This document shows positions 25,530-33,358 of a stretch of 50,872 bases of DNA, in pieces. The position numbers and the translations under genes are program-made. Positions within the stretch are counted from its first letter, which is position 1. The number at the start of each line of letters is the position of its first letter. The notes beneath the pieces were generated by a model, which ran no database searches, had not been told where the DNA came from, and worked only from the letters and a program-made list of their open reading frames with translations. The DNA is from Candidatus Magasanikbacteria bacterium GW2011_GWC2_37_14 (lineage in GTDB: Bacteria > Patescibacteriota > Patescibacteriia > Magasanikbacterales > UBA922). The stretch is taken from NCBI GenBank assembly GCA_000990355.1, contig LBSX01000010.1, positions 1 to 50,872 of the forward strand. Direction: 5' to 3'.

Positions 25530-26729
25530 ATGGATTTTTTGAAAAATATTAGATTTAGTGATGATGACACACTTGCGGTAACTCAACCAGGCCAGGATGG
25601 TGATGAAAGAATGGCGGGTTTATTAAAATGTTTTAAAGACGATGGTTCTTTTATTCGACCAACTGAGGAACCTAAAGGTGGAAAATATACTAGAGAGGAA
25701 TTAATACAAGCTTTGGCTATACGGAGAGAAACAGACAGAGAAAAGGCAGACAAAGTGGATTACACCAAATTAGACGGTGAAGAAGTGGGTTTTGGCGGAG
25801 ATTGGAAGAAAAAATTAGACAAAATTAAAACAATTTCTACACCAGAAGATGGTTTTGAAGTACTGGAAGCTTATGGGATGTTGGTCACTGAATTAAATTT
25901 ATTTGTGGCAGAAAAGAGATGGAAAGATGTAGCAACTTTGGCTTTGCTTTTTAATCAAGAAAACATGTCTGCTCGGTTACCCGCACAAGTAATAGCTTTT
26001 TCGGATCACGATACTCGTCATTTGCGTATGGAAATTAATTCTAATTTGGGGAAATTGTATTCATTGTGTACAGGAACTAGTAATGAAGAAGAAAAGATTG
26101 AAGAAACAGCTTCTTTGATGCAAAATTTAAGAGAAGATTGGGAATTGTATGAATTTGTAATGGGGGATATTTTAATGCGTATTGAAGATAAAGAAAGAGT
26201 ACCGGAAAGGTTTAGTCATCAAGATTTTCGTTTGTCCGAGGTTCTTGAACCGGTGACGGCTCATATTACTAAAATTGCTCACCATTATTTTTATGTGGAT
26301 AATGGCAGAAGAATTAACAAAACTATTATAATTGATGTAGATCCAAATTTGGAAAAAGAAAAAGTGCTTGGTAATCAGGATTCTTTGGGAAATATTTTAA
26401 GTAATACGGCAGTAAACGCTTTAGGTTTTGCTACTAAAAGTGTATTAATTAAATTAGAACAGCGTGATGAAAAAATAGTGGTTGGAATTTATAATGATGG
26501 TGAAGCTATTACTGAAGAAAAAAATAGTCCAGAGTCTGAGGTGCGGCCAGGTTTATTAAAAATATATAACGAAGGTTATTCTACTCGTAAATCCACTGGT
26601 TTGGGTTTGTCTAATGCCGATACCCGTTTGGAATCGCTAGGAGGAAATATAGAAATAGTGAATAGTAAAAATTTGGATGGGCAAATGTATAATGGTTTTG
26701 AAATTAGTTTGCCACTCAAAGAAAAATAA
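25530..26729 (+). CDS. GHKL (histidine kinase-type) ATPase domain protein
   Basis: In this 399-aa protein the C-terminal third is a HATPase_c domain: N-box NILSNTAVNAL (about 290), G1 box YNDGEAI (about 321-327), G2 box STGLGLSNA (about 355) and a closing beta strand ending EISLPLKEK. The N-terminal 270 residues are hydrophilic and mostly helical, without membrane segments or a PAS domain. I see no canonical H-box S-H-E-x-R-x-P; a SHQDFRLSEVLEP segment about 60 residues before the N-box could be a degenerate one. It may be a soluble kinase or a non-kinase ATPase. It follows valS by four bases, so it is probably co-transcribed. Confidence 0.72.
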   Translation: MDFLKNIRFSDDDTLAVTQPGQDGDERMAGLLKCFKDDGSFIRPTEEPKGGKYTREELIQALAIRRETDREKADKVDYTKLDGEEVGFGGDWKKKLDKIKTISTPEDGFEVLEAYGMLVTELNLFVAEKRWKDVATLALLFNQENMSARLPAQVIAFSDHDTRHLRMEINSNLGKLYSLCTGTSNEEEKIEETASLMQNLREDWELYEFVMGDILMRIEDKERVPERFSHQDFRLSEVLEPVTAHITKIAHHYFYVDNGRRINKTIIIDVDPNLEKEKVLGNQDSLGNILSNTAVNALGFATKSVLIKLEQRDEKIVVGIYNDGEAITEEKNSPESEVRPGLLKIYNEGYSTRKSTGLGLSNADTRLESLGGNIEIVNSKNLDGQMYNGFEISLPLKEK

Positions 26730-26747
26730 TTTTTTATTAAGTATAAT

Positions 26748-27185
26748 ATGAAAAAAAATATTTTGGTGGGTCTTTTAATAATAAATTTATTTTTGAGTGG
26801 TTGTGCTTTAAATAGCGGTAATGAAAAATTTGTTTTAACGACCGAACCACAAGATGCAGAGTTTTATATAGCCAACGGGTGGACTGGGGGTATGGGGAGT
26901 ATGCCAATTTTGAATAAGGAAAAAACTGGTACATTACAATACGAAAATTTACCAGTGTATTTTGATGAATCACAAAATGAGATAATTAGTGCTAAATTAC
27001 CAAGTTGTTATGAAGGTAGACCAGAGATAAAAGTATCAGCTAAAATTCAATTAGAAAAAAAGAGCGGAGTAAATTATTCTTTACCGCCAACAGAAGACGA
27101 AACAATTGTTGAAGAAAGTTATTATGAAGCCAAAGTTTTGGAATTAAAAAATATTGAGGTAAAAGCGACAGAGTGTAGGGATTAA
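26748..27185 (+). CDS. Predicted lipoprotein of unknown function
   Basis: This 145-aa protein has a signal peptide MKKNILVGLLIINLFLSGC with the lipobox ending at Cys19, so it should be lipid-anchored on the outer face of the membrane. The mature part is hydrophilic, with FVLTTEPQDAEFYIANGWTG near the start, reminiscent of PEGA-type domains (surface-layer beta domain with T-x-P-x-x-A), and only a few later cysteines. No enzyme motif is seen. It is co-directional with the upstream ATPase gene. Confidence 0.75.
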   Translation: MKKNILVGLLIINLFLSGCALNSGNEKFVLTTEPQDAEFYIANGWTGGMGSMPILNKEKTGTLQYENLPVYFDESQNEIISAKLPSCYEGRPEIKVSAKIQLEKKSGVNYSLPPTEDETIVEESYYEAKVLELKNIEVKATECRD

Positions 27186-27223
27186 GTAACTAAGTTTTTT
27201 AAGTTAGCTAAGTAACTAAGTTT
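27184..27223 (+). repeat. Local direct repeat before tyrS
   Basis: AAGTAACTAAGTTTT occurs twice in the 39-base gap before the tyrS ATG, with an inverted AAGTTAG piece between. No T-box or Shine-Dalgarno motif is visible here. Confidence 0.7.
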
Positions 27224-27224
27224 T

Positions 27225-28418
27225 ATGAAAGTTAATACTGACCAAAAATTAATTGAAGAATTATTAACCCGTGGGGTAGAGAATATTTATCCTAAACGAG
27301 AGTTTTTGGAAGCTAAATTAAAATCTGGTGAACCCTTAACTCTTTATACTGGTTACGATCCAACTGGCCCCACTCTTCATATTGGTCATGCTATTACTAT
27401 GCGCAAATTGCGTCAGTTTCAAGATTTGGGTCATAAAGTAATAATGCTTATTGGCGATTTTACTGGAATGATTGGTGATCCGACCGACAAAACATCAGCT
27501 CGTCAGCAATTAACTCATAAACAAGTTTTGCAGAATTGTCAGAATTATCGAAAACAAGCGAGTAAAATTTTGAATTTTAGTGGCAAAAACAAAGTAGAGG
27601 TAAAATTTAATAGTAAATGGTTGGCAAAAATGAACTTTGCTAGTATTTTAGAATTAACTTCACATTTTACAGTACAAAGAATGATGGAACGTGATATGTT
27701 TCAAGAACGTCTTAAAGAGGCCAAGCCAATCTATGTTCATGAATTTATGTATCCAGTAATGCAAGCCTATGATAGTGTGGCTATGAACGTGGATGGCGAG
27801 GTTGGTGGCAATGACCAAACCTTCAATATGTTGGCTGGACGGGATTTGATGAAAGATTTAAAAAATAAAGAAAAATTTGTCTTAACCACCAAGTTGCTAG
27901 TTGATGCTACTGGGAAAAAAATGGGCAAGAGTGAAGGCAATATGATTTCACTAGTAGATTCTCCCGAAGAAATGTTTGGTAAAGTAATGAGTTGGACTGA
28001 TGAAATGATTGTGAAGGGTTTTGAATTGTGTACTAGTGTGCCAATGGTAGAAATAAATTCAATTAATAGTGATTTACAAAATGGAGTTAATCCTCGTGAT
28101 TTAAAAATTCATTTAGCAGGAGAAGTGGTAAAAACTTTTTTGGGTAGTAAAGAAGCCGAACAAGCTAAAGAACATTTTATTGCTACATTTAGTAAAAAAC
28201 AAACTCCCGAGGAAATGCCAGAAATTAAACCAAGTGCTTATGATATTGTTACTGTTTTGTTGGAGTCTAAGATTTGTTTAAGTAGAACAGATGCCCGTAG
28301 ACAAATTGAACAAGGCGGAGTGAAAGTGAATGAAGAAAAAATTACTGCTTTTGATTTTGTTATCAAGCCTGGTAATGTAGTACAAAAGGGAAGTAGATTT
28401 TTTGTGCGAGTAAAATAA
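27225..28418 (+). CDS. tyrS: Tyrosyl-tRNA synthetase
   Basis: This 397-aa class I synthetase charges tRNA-Tyr. The motifs are TLYTGYDPTGPTLHIGH with HIGH at 52-55, a GDFTGMIGDPT block, GGNDQTFNMLAGRDL for Tyr recognition, and KMGKS at 232-236. A C-terminal S4-like RNA-binding domain covers about 335-397 (LSRTDARRQIEQGGVKVNEE). KMGKS in place of KFGKT fits the type related to TyrZ. argS starts four bases after its stop, so tyrS-argS is an operon. Confidence 0.97.
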   Translation: MKVNTDQKLIEELLTRGVENIYPKREFLEAKLKSGEPLTLYTGYDPTGPTLHIGHAITMRKLRQFQDLGHKVIMLIGDFTGMIGDPTDKTSARQQLTHKQVLQNCQNYRKQASKILNFSGKNKVEVKFNSKWLAKMNFASILELTSHFTVQRMMERDMFQERLKEAKPIYVHEFMYPVMQAYDSVAMNVDGEVGGNDQTFNMLAGRDLMKDLKNKEKFVLTTKLLVDATGKKMGKSEGNMISLVDSPEEMFGKVMSWTDEMIVKGFELCTSVPMVEINSINSDLQNGVNPRDLKIHLAGEVVKTFLGSKEAEQAKEHFIATFSKKQTPEEMPEIKPSAYDIVTVLLESKICLSRTDARRQIEQGGVKVNEEKITAFDFVIKPGNVVQKGSRFFVRVK

Positions 28419-28422
28419 AATT

Positions 28423-30126
28423 ATGGATTTAATCAAACAACAAATTATTGAGTTATTAAAATCCATTGGTGTTAGTGGTGTTATTGAATTAACTACCCCT
28501 CCCAAACCAGAGATGGGGGATTTGGCATTTGCTTGTTTTGGTTTGGCCAAAGAACAAGGAAAAAATCCAGCAGAAGTCGCAAAAGATCTTAAAAAGGAAT
28601 TAGATTCCCGCCTGCGCGGGAATGACGCTCTAGAGAAAGTTGAAGTTTTTGGGCCATATGTTAATTTTTATTTAAACAATGTTGAATTGGCAAAGATGGT
28701 ATTAAATCAAAAAGACCCTTCGACTTCATTTCATTCCGCTCAGGGTAAAGTCATGGTGGAATTTGCTCACCCTAACACTCATAAACCAGTACATATTGGG
28801 CATTTGCGGACTATGATTACTGGGGAAAGTATGGCTAGAATTTTTGAAAATGTTGGAAATAAAGTGGTTCGAGCAAATTATCAGGGTGATGTAGGAATGC
28901 ATATTGCGAAATGTTTGTGGGGTATTATGCAAGATAAGGATTGGGAAAAAATTATTAAGAATCTTAAAACAACCAGTGAGCGAGCGATTTTTTTGGGTCA
29001 AGTTTATGCTAGGGGTGGTCAAGCTTATGAAAAAGATGAGCAAGCAAAAAAAGAAATAGAAGAAATTAATGCAAAAATCTACAGTCAAGACAAATCAATA
29101 AGAGGATTGTATAAAAAAACTAGAAAGTGGAGTTTGAATTATTTTGATTATATTTATCAAAGAGTAGATACTCATTTTGATAGATTTTATTTTGAATCAG
29201 AATGTTTTGAACTTGGTAAAAAGATCGTTTTGGAAGGTGTGAAAAACGGTATTTTTGAAGAAAGTCAAGGAGCAATTATTTTTGCTGGCAGTAAATACGG
29301 CCTGCATGATCGAGTTTTTGTAAATAGTAAAGGCTTACCAACTTACGAAGCAAAAGATATGGCCTTGGCTAGATTACAGTTCAAAGAATATCATCCAGAT
29401 TTTATTTATCATGTAGTGGCTAAAGAACAAACTGAATATTTTAAAGTAATGTTTAAAGCTTTGGAATTTACTCTTCCTAATAGTAAAGATAAAGAAAAAC
29501 ATTTAGTTTATGGCTGGGTGAGTCTGAAAGAAGGGAAAATGAGTTCACGTACGGGGCAAGTGATTTTGGCTGAATGGCTTTTGGACGAAGCGGAAAAAAA
29601 GATTACTGAAGTAATGAAAGGGCGAGAAATAGAAAATAAAGAAAAAATAATTAGAAAAATTGCTAATGCAGCGATAAAGTATTCAATGTTGAAAACTGGA
29701 ATTGGGAATGATATTATTTTTGATATTAATGAAGCAGTGTCTTTGACTGGAGACAGTGGTCCATACTTGCTCTATATTGTAGCCAGAATAAAGAGTATAT
29801 TGCGAAAGTCAAAAGCCTTCCTGACGGCAGGCAGGTCAAAAGTCGTTGTCGGAAGTGTTGAACCACAAGAGAAATCACTAATATTGCAAATAGCACAATT
29901 TCCAGAAGTAACAAAAGAAGCCGTAGAAAAACTGGATCCCTCAAGAATTGCTAAGTATTTGTTTGAATTAGCCCAAAAATTTAACAGTTTTTATGAAAAT
30001 TGCCCGGTTTTACAAGCAGAAAGTGTAGTAGTTCGCGATTTTCGTTTGCAGTTAATTAGTATGACTGGGCAGGCGATGGAACACGGTTTAGGCTTACTTG
30101 GTATAACTGCTATTGACGAAATGTAA
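28423..30126 (+). CDS. argS: Arginyl-tRNA synthetase
   Basis: This 567-aa enzyme charges tRNA-Arg. It has an N-terminal Arg-tRNA-synthetase add-on domain (about 1-90), HIGH at 124-127 within THKPVHIGHLRTM, ANYQGDVGMHIAKCLWG, KMSSR at 372-376, and a DALR anticodon domain (about 450-567). Three palindromic elements are translated in frame: 28603-28626 (residues 61-68), 28714-28746 (about 98-108, between the add-on and catalytic domains) and 29815-29836 (about 465-472, at the start of the DALR domain). All lie at domain joints. It is co-directional with tyrS and the decarboxylase gene. Confidence 0.97.
   Translation: MDLIKQQIIELLKSIGVSGVIELTTPPKPEMGDLAFACFGLAKEQGKNPAEVAKDLKKELDSRLRGNDALEKVEVFGPYVNFYLNNVELAKMVLNQKDPSTSFHSAQGKVMVEFAHPNTHKPVHIGHLRTMITGESMARIFENVGNKVVRANYQGDVGMHIAKCLWGIMQDKDWEKIIKNLKTTSERAIFLGQVYARGGQAYEKDEQAKKEIEEINAKIYSQDKSIRGLYKKTRKWSLNYFDYIYQRVDTHFDRFYFESECFELGKKIVLEGVKNGIFEESQGAIIFAGSKYGLHDRVFVNSKGLPTYEAKDMALARLQFKEYHPDFIYHVVAKEQTEYFKVMFKALEFTLPNSKDKEKHLVYGWVSLKEGKMSSRTGQVILAEWLLDEAEKKITEVMKGREIENKEKIIRKIANAAIKYSMLKTGIGNDIIFDINEAVSLTGDSGPYLLYIVARIKSILRKSKAFLTAGRSKVVVGSVEPQEKSLILQIAQFPEVTKEAVEKLDPSRIAKYLFELAQKFNSFYENCPVLQAESVVVRDFRLQLISMTGQAMEHGLGLLGITAIDEM
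28603..28626 (+). repeat. In-frame GATTCCCG...CGGGAATGAC element in argS
   Basis: This 24-base palindrome (eight codons) starts GATTCCCGC and ends GCGGGAATGAC. A near-identical copy sits outside genes at 37143-37166. Confidence 0.85.
28714..28746 (+). repeat. In-frame ACCCTTCGAC...CAGGGT element in argS
   Basis: ACCCTTCGACTTC followed by ATTCCGCTCAGGGT. The ends match, in reverse orientation, the ACCCTGAG...CGAAGGGT element inside the RNase P RNA at 36951-36971. Confidence 0.6.
29815..29836 (+). repeat. In-frame CCTGCC/GGCAGG palindrome in argS
   Basis: CCTTCCTGACGGCAGGCAGG is a near-palindrome related to those at 40219-40241 and within 40407-40474. Confidence 0.6.
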
Positions 30127-30160
30127 AATAGGGTGTTTACTATATTGGTATTTTTGTAAT

Positions 30161-30592
30161 ATGTTAAAAAATTTGTTAAACAAAATTTCCGGCATTGGTA
30201 ATAAAGGACATTTCGGTATCCATCTTACCATAGACGGCTATAGAGGAGATCCAGTCAAATTAAATAATTTGGAGTTAGTTTTTCGTTGCTTGCATGATTT
30301 GCCAGAGTTGGTTGGTATGAAAAAATTGAGTGAACCCTTGATTGTAGAGGCACCACCAGTAAACGAAAAAGATAGTGGGGGTATTTCTGGTTTTGTAATG
30401 ATTAATACCAGTCATATTAGCTGTCATACTTTTCCCAAAAGAAAGTTTGTAAGTATTGATGTTTATACTTGTAAGGAAGAATTGGATGAAAATTTTGTGA
30501 TAAATTATTTTAAAGAGGTTTTTTCTTTAGAAGAAGTAGAAGTGCATTCAATTAAACGAGGTACAAAATATCCCTGCAAAGACCTAATCTAA
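30161..30592 (+). CDS. speH: Pyruvoyl-dependent S-adenosylmethionine decarboxylase-like proenzyme
   Basis: In this 143-aa protein, GGISGFVMINTSHISCHTFP matches the short prokaryotic AdoMet decarboxylase core. Ser84 would become the pyruvoyl group by self-cleavage, and His89 and Cys104 (VYTC) keep the +5 and +20 spacing of the known catalytic residues. The residue before the cleavage Ser is Thr rather than Glu. The enzyme makes decarboxylated AdoMet for spermidine synthesis, but no aminopropyltransferase is in the window. I chose the ATG at 30161, since the longer frame from 30113 overlaps argS with an unconvincing N-terminus. Confidence 0.85.
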   Translation: MLKNLLNKISGIGNKGHFGIHLTIDGYRGDPVKLNNLELVFRCLHDLPELVGMKKLSEPLIVEAPPVNEKDSGGISGFVMINTSHISCHTFPKRKFVSIDVYTCKEELDENFVINYFKEVFSLEEVEVHSIKRGTKYPCKDLI

Positions 30593-30640
30593 AAAACAAA
30601 AAACCACCCTAATACATTCTTAGGGTGGTTTTTTGTTTTT
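30593..30640. terminator. Symmetric terminator after the decarboxylase gene
   Basis: CCACCCTAA (about 30604-30612) and TTAGGGTGG (about 30620-30628) form the core stem, extended by A-rich and T-rich arms. It can act in both directions. Confidence 0.85.
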
Positions 30641-30684
30641 TTGGCCTTTTTGTGGTATATTATTAGTACTTTTAGCATATTTCT

Positions 30685-31056
30685 ATGGACAAAAAGTCAA
30701 AAGTATTTTTTTTAGTTTTTTTTAGTTTAATATTTTTTGCAATCGCTTTTTCGTTTTATAATTATTATTTAATAAAAAATTATTATATTACCATAGAAAG
30801 CGAATGTAACCCTAAAAATGAAAGTTGTTTTATTTTTATCTGTGATCCAGTAGAAGACAGCGAATGTCCAGAGAATGAAGAAGAAAGAGCCAGTTATTAT
30901 AAGTTAATTAAGGAAAAAGCCAGTATGGTGCCATTATGTGATACGGCAAGTGAATTATGCCCTCCAGTTATTTGTGAAAAAGGTGAAGATTGTGAAGAAA
31001 TTTTTTGTGATGAGTCTAGTTTGGCCGATGGAGAAGAATGTAGTAGTTTTAAATGA
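30685..31056 (+). CDS. Membrane-anchored Cys-rich protein of unknown function
   Basis: This 123-aa protein has one N-terminal membrane helix (about residues 7-30, FFLVFFSLIFFAIAF) followed by a short acidic outer domain with ten cysteines in repeated E-x-C and C-x-P-x-x-C-type spacings (SECNPKNESC, ICDPVEDSEC, LCPPVICEKGEDC). The even cysteine number suggests disulfides. No family recognised. A TTGTTT/TATATT promoter with a 17-base spacer lies at 30633-30661. The transporter gene follows ten bases after its stop, so the two may be linked. Confidence 0.7.
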   Translation: MDKKSKVFFLVFFSLIFFAIAFSFYNYYLIKNYYITIESECNPKNESCFIFICDPVEDSECPENEEERASYYKLIKEKASMVPLCDTASELCPPVICEKGEDCEEIFCDESSLADGEECSSFK

Positions 31057-31066
31057 TTTTTTAAAT

Positions 31067-32029
31067 ATGGATTTTTTAAAGCTAGTTTTGGATTTTTTTA
31101 ATGGGCATTGGCTCGTGGTGTCTTTTTTAGCACCATTGCTTTGGGCATTGGTAAATGTGATTGATGTTTATTTTGTGGGTGGAGTTTATAAAGACGAGCT
31201 GGATGGTACAATTATTTCTGGTCTTTTCCAAATTGTACCAATTATTTTTATTTTATTTTTTTTAAGTAAGTTAAATTTTTCTTTTGATAGTTTTTTATTG
31301 TTAGCTGTATTTGCTGGTTTTTTGTTTAATTTGTCTTTTTATTTTTATTTTAAGGCTCTTTTTCGCCACAACGATGTGGCCTTACTGCAAATTTTATGGA
31401 GTTTAACTATTGTCGTAGTTCCTGTTTTATCTTTTGTTTTTTTTGGTGAAAAATTAGGTGGTTTTAAGTATTTGGGAATGTTAATTACTTTGATCGGAGC
31501 AGTATTATTGTCTTTTAATGGTAAATTACAAGCAAAGCTTTCTTGGAAATATTTTTGGATAATGATGGGAGCGGTAGGTTTTTTGTCTTTAAGCATGGTT
31601 ATAGAAAATCAGGTTTATACACATTTAGCCGAAAGAGGGCAGAATTTTTTGTCGGGTTTTTTGTTTTTTTCAATTGGAGCATTTTTGAATGGTTTGTTTT
31701 TTGTTTTTTTTGGCAAGCGCAACCCCTTATCATTGGTAAAAAAGTATTTTAAAGTTTTTGTTATTGCCGAAGTAATTAATGTTTTTGGAATATTTGCTTC
31801 GCAACGAGCTATTGACCAAGCACCATCGGTTTCTTATGTAGCCGTAGTAGAATCTTTTGTGCCGGTATTTATTATGATTTTTAGTTTATTAATTTTATTT
31901 TATTTTTTGTATATAGTTAAAAAACGTAATGAAGTTGTGGAATTAATATACAAAGAGCAGATTGTTGGTATTGGAATTAAAATTTTTGCTACCCTTGTTA
32001 TGGCAATCGGAATTTATTTTATAAGTTAA
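31067..32029 (+). CDS. EamA/DMT-family transporter
   Basis: This 320-aa membrane protein has about ten hydrophobic segments in two halves, the drug/metabolite transporter plan. The conserved end of the first half reads VVVPVLSFVFFGEKLGGFKYLGMLITLIGAVLLSF. In the second half, SVSYVAVVESFVPVFIMIFSLL is the matching block. The charged start of the longer frame (from 30938) overlaps the Cys-rich gene, so the ATG at 31067 is better. Its stop lies one base before the ATG of the PurD-like gene, so the two are translationally coupled, and the transporter may move the substrate or product of that enzyme. That link is inference. Confidence 0.85.
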   Translation: MDFLKLVLDFFNGHWLVVSFLAPLLWALVNVIDVYFVGGVYKDELDGTIISGLFQIVPIIFILFFLSKLNFSFDSFLLLAVFAGFLFNLSFYFYFKALFRHNDVALLQILWSLTIVVVPVLSFVFFGEKLGGFKYLGMLITLIGAVLLSFNGKLQAKLSWKYFWIMMGAVGFLSLSMVIENQVYTHLAERGQNFLSGFLFFSIGAFLNGLFFVFFGKRNPLSLVKKYFKVFVIAEVINVFGIFASQRAIDQAPSVSYVAVVESFVPVFIMIFSLLILFYFLYIVKKRNEVVELIYKEQIVGIGIKIFATLVMAIGIYFIS

Positions 32030-32030
32030 T

Positions 32031-33341
32031 ATGAGAGTTTTATTTGTTTCCAGTGAATTAATAGCCGGAGATGTAGCCTATCGTCTTAAACAAGAAGGCT
32101 GTGACGTTAAGCTTTTTATTGGTGATATTAGCAGAAAAGATTGTTTTGAAAATATGGTTAAAAAAACCGATAATTGGCAAAAAGAATTAACCTGGGTTGG
32201 TAAAAAAGGATTAATTGTTTTTGATGATGTTGGTTATGGCAAAATTCAAGATCAGCTTCGTAAAGATGGTTATACTGTTTTTGGTGAATGCCACGAAGGA
32301 GACAAATTGGAAAAAGACAGGGAATTTGCCCAAGAAATTTTTGCCCAGCAGGGGCTGGATGTTGAAGTATCAAAAAATTTTAATGATCCTAAAAAAGCAA
32401 TTGCCTATATAAAAAAATATCAGGGTAAATGGGTAGTAAAACAAAATGCTCACTTAGGATCAATGTCCTATGTGGGTGTAATGCCAGATGGCAGTGATGT
32501 TGCCAGTGTTATAAAAAGTTATCAAAAGTATAACCAGAGTAAAGCAATTGAAACTTTAACTTTGCAGAAAAAAGTTGAAGGGGTAGAGGTAGCTGTAGGA
32601 AGATTTTTTAATGGGCGGGATTGGACTAGCCCTATTTGCGTTAATTTTGAACACAAACCTTTTTTTCATGGTAATATTGGGCCTTTAACAGCAGAAATGG
32701 GTACTTTGGCTTGGTATGATAATAATGAAAAAAACAAGCTTTTTCAGGCATCTTTGGCTAAACTTAAACCATATTTGCAAAAAATTGCTTATAAAGGGTA
32801 TGTGGATATTAATTGTATTGTTAGTAACCAAAGAGTAGTGCCTTTGGAGGCCACAATGAGATTTGGTTCTCCTACCAATCATTTACAGAGTCAAATGCAT
32901 TTATCAAAGTGGAAAGATTTGCTTTGGGCAAGTGCTAGTGGTAAAAAGTTTAATTTAAAATATCGAAAAGGTTATTCAATTGTAGTGGCTTTGGCTATCC
33001 CACCATTTCCTTATGCAACCACTGTACCAGATTATTTAAAGGGATTGGATGTTTTTTTTAAGAAAAAATTAACAAAAGAAGAATGGGAAAGAATTCATTT
33101 CGAAGAAGTATCTTTAAAAAAGAAGAATAGTAGAGAATTATATATTGCTGGTGGTAATGGGTATATTTTATTTATTACTGGTTCTGCCAAAACTGTTGAG
33201 CATGCTCGTTTGCAAGTTTACAAATTAATCGATAAAATAGTTATCCCTAAAATTATGTACAGAATGGATATTGGAGAGAAATTTATAAATAACGATAAAC
33301 AATTATTAACAAAATGGGGTTGGTTAAAATTTGAAAAATAA
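32031..33341 (+). CDS. PurD-like ATP-grasp ligase of unknown substrate
   Basis: This 436-aa protein follows the phosphoribosylamine-glycine ligase plan. It has an N-terminal Rossmann-like part (MRVLFVSSELIAGDVAYRL), then KDREFAQEIFAQQGLDVEVS before the ATP-grasp fold. ATP-grasp motifs are GKWVVKQNAHLGSMSYVGV, KKVEGVEVAVGRFFNG and VDINCIVSNQRVVPLEATMRFG (metal site). A PurD-like C-terminal domain begins GYSIVVALAIPPFPY. It lacks the exact PurD N-terminal G-x-G-G-R-E-H motif and no other purine gene is near, so a different amide-forming reaction is likely. It is coupled to the EamA transporter upstream and followed after 17 bases by a histidine kinase. Confidence 0.75.
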   Translation: MRVLFVSSELIAGDVAYRLKQEGCDVKLFIGDISRKDCFENMVKKTDNWQKELTWVGKKGLIVFDDVGYGKIQDQLRKDGYTVFGECHEGDKLEKDREFAQEIFAQQGLDVEVSKNFNDPKKAIAYIKKYQGKWVVKQNAHLGSMSYVGVMPDGSDVASVIKSYQKYNQSKAIETLTLQKKVEGVEVAVGRFFNGRDWTSPICVNFEHKPFFHGNIGPLTAEMGTLAWYDNNEKNKLFQASLAKLKPYLQKIAYKGYVDINCIVSNQRVVPLEATMRFGSPTNHLQSQMHLSKWKDLLWASASGKKFNLKYRKGYSIVVALAIPPFPYATTVPDYLKGLDVFFKKKLTKEEWERIHFEEVSLKKKNSRELYIAGGNGYILFITGSAKTVEHARLQVYKLIDKIVIPKIMYRMDIGEKFINNDKQLLTKWGWLKFEK

Positions 33342-33358
33342 AATTTAAATTAAAAATT

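Noticed and set aside
26742-26747. TATAAT directly in front of the lipoprotein ATG
   Set aside because: It abuts the start codon, leaving no room for a transcript start before the ATG, so it cannot serve as this gene's promoter.
27184-27224. T-box or attenuator before tyrS
   Set aside because: The 39-base gap holds only a duplicated AT-rich word and lacks the AGGGTGG core.
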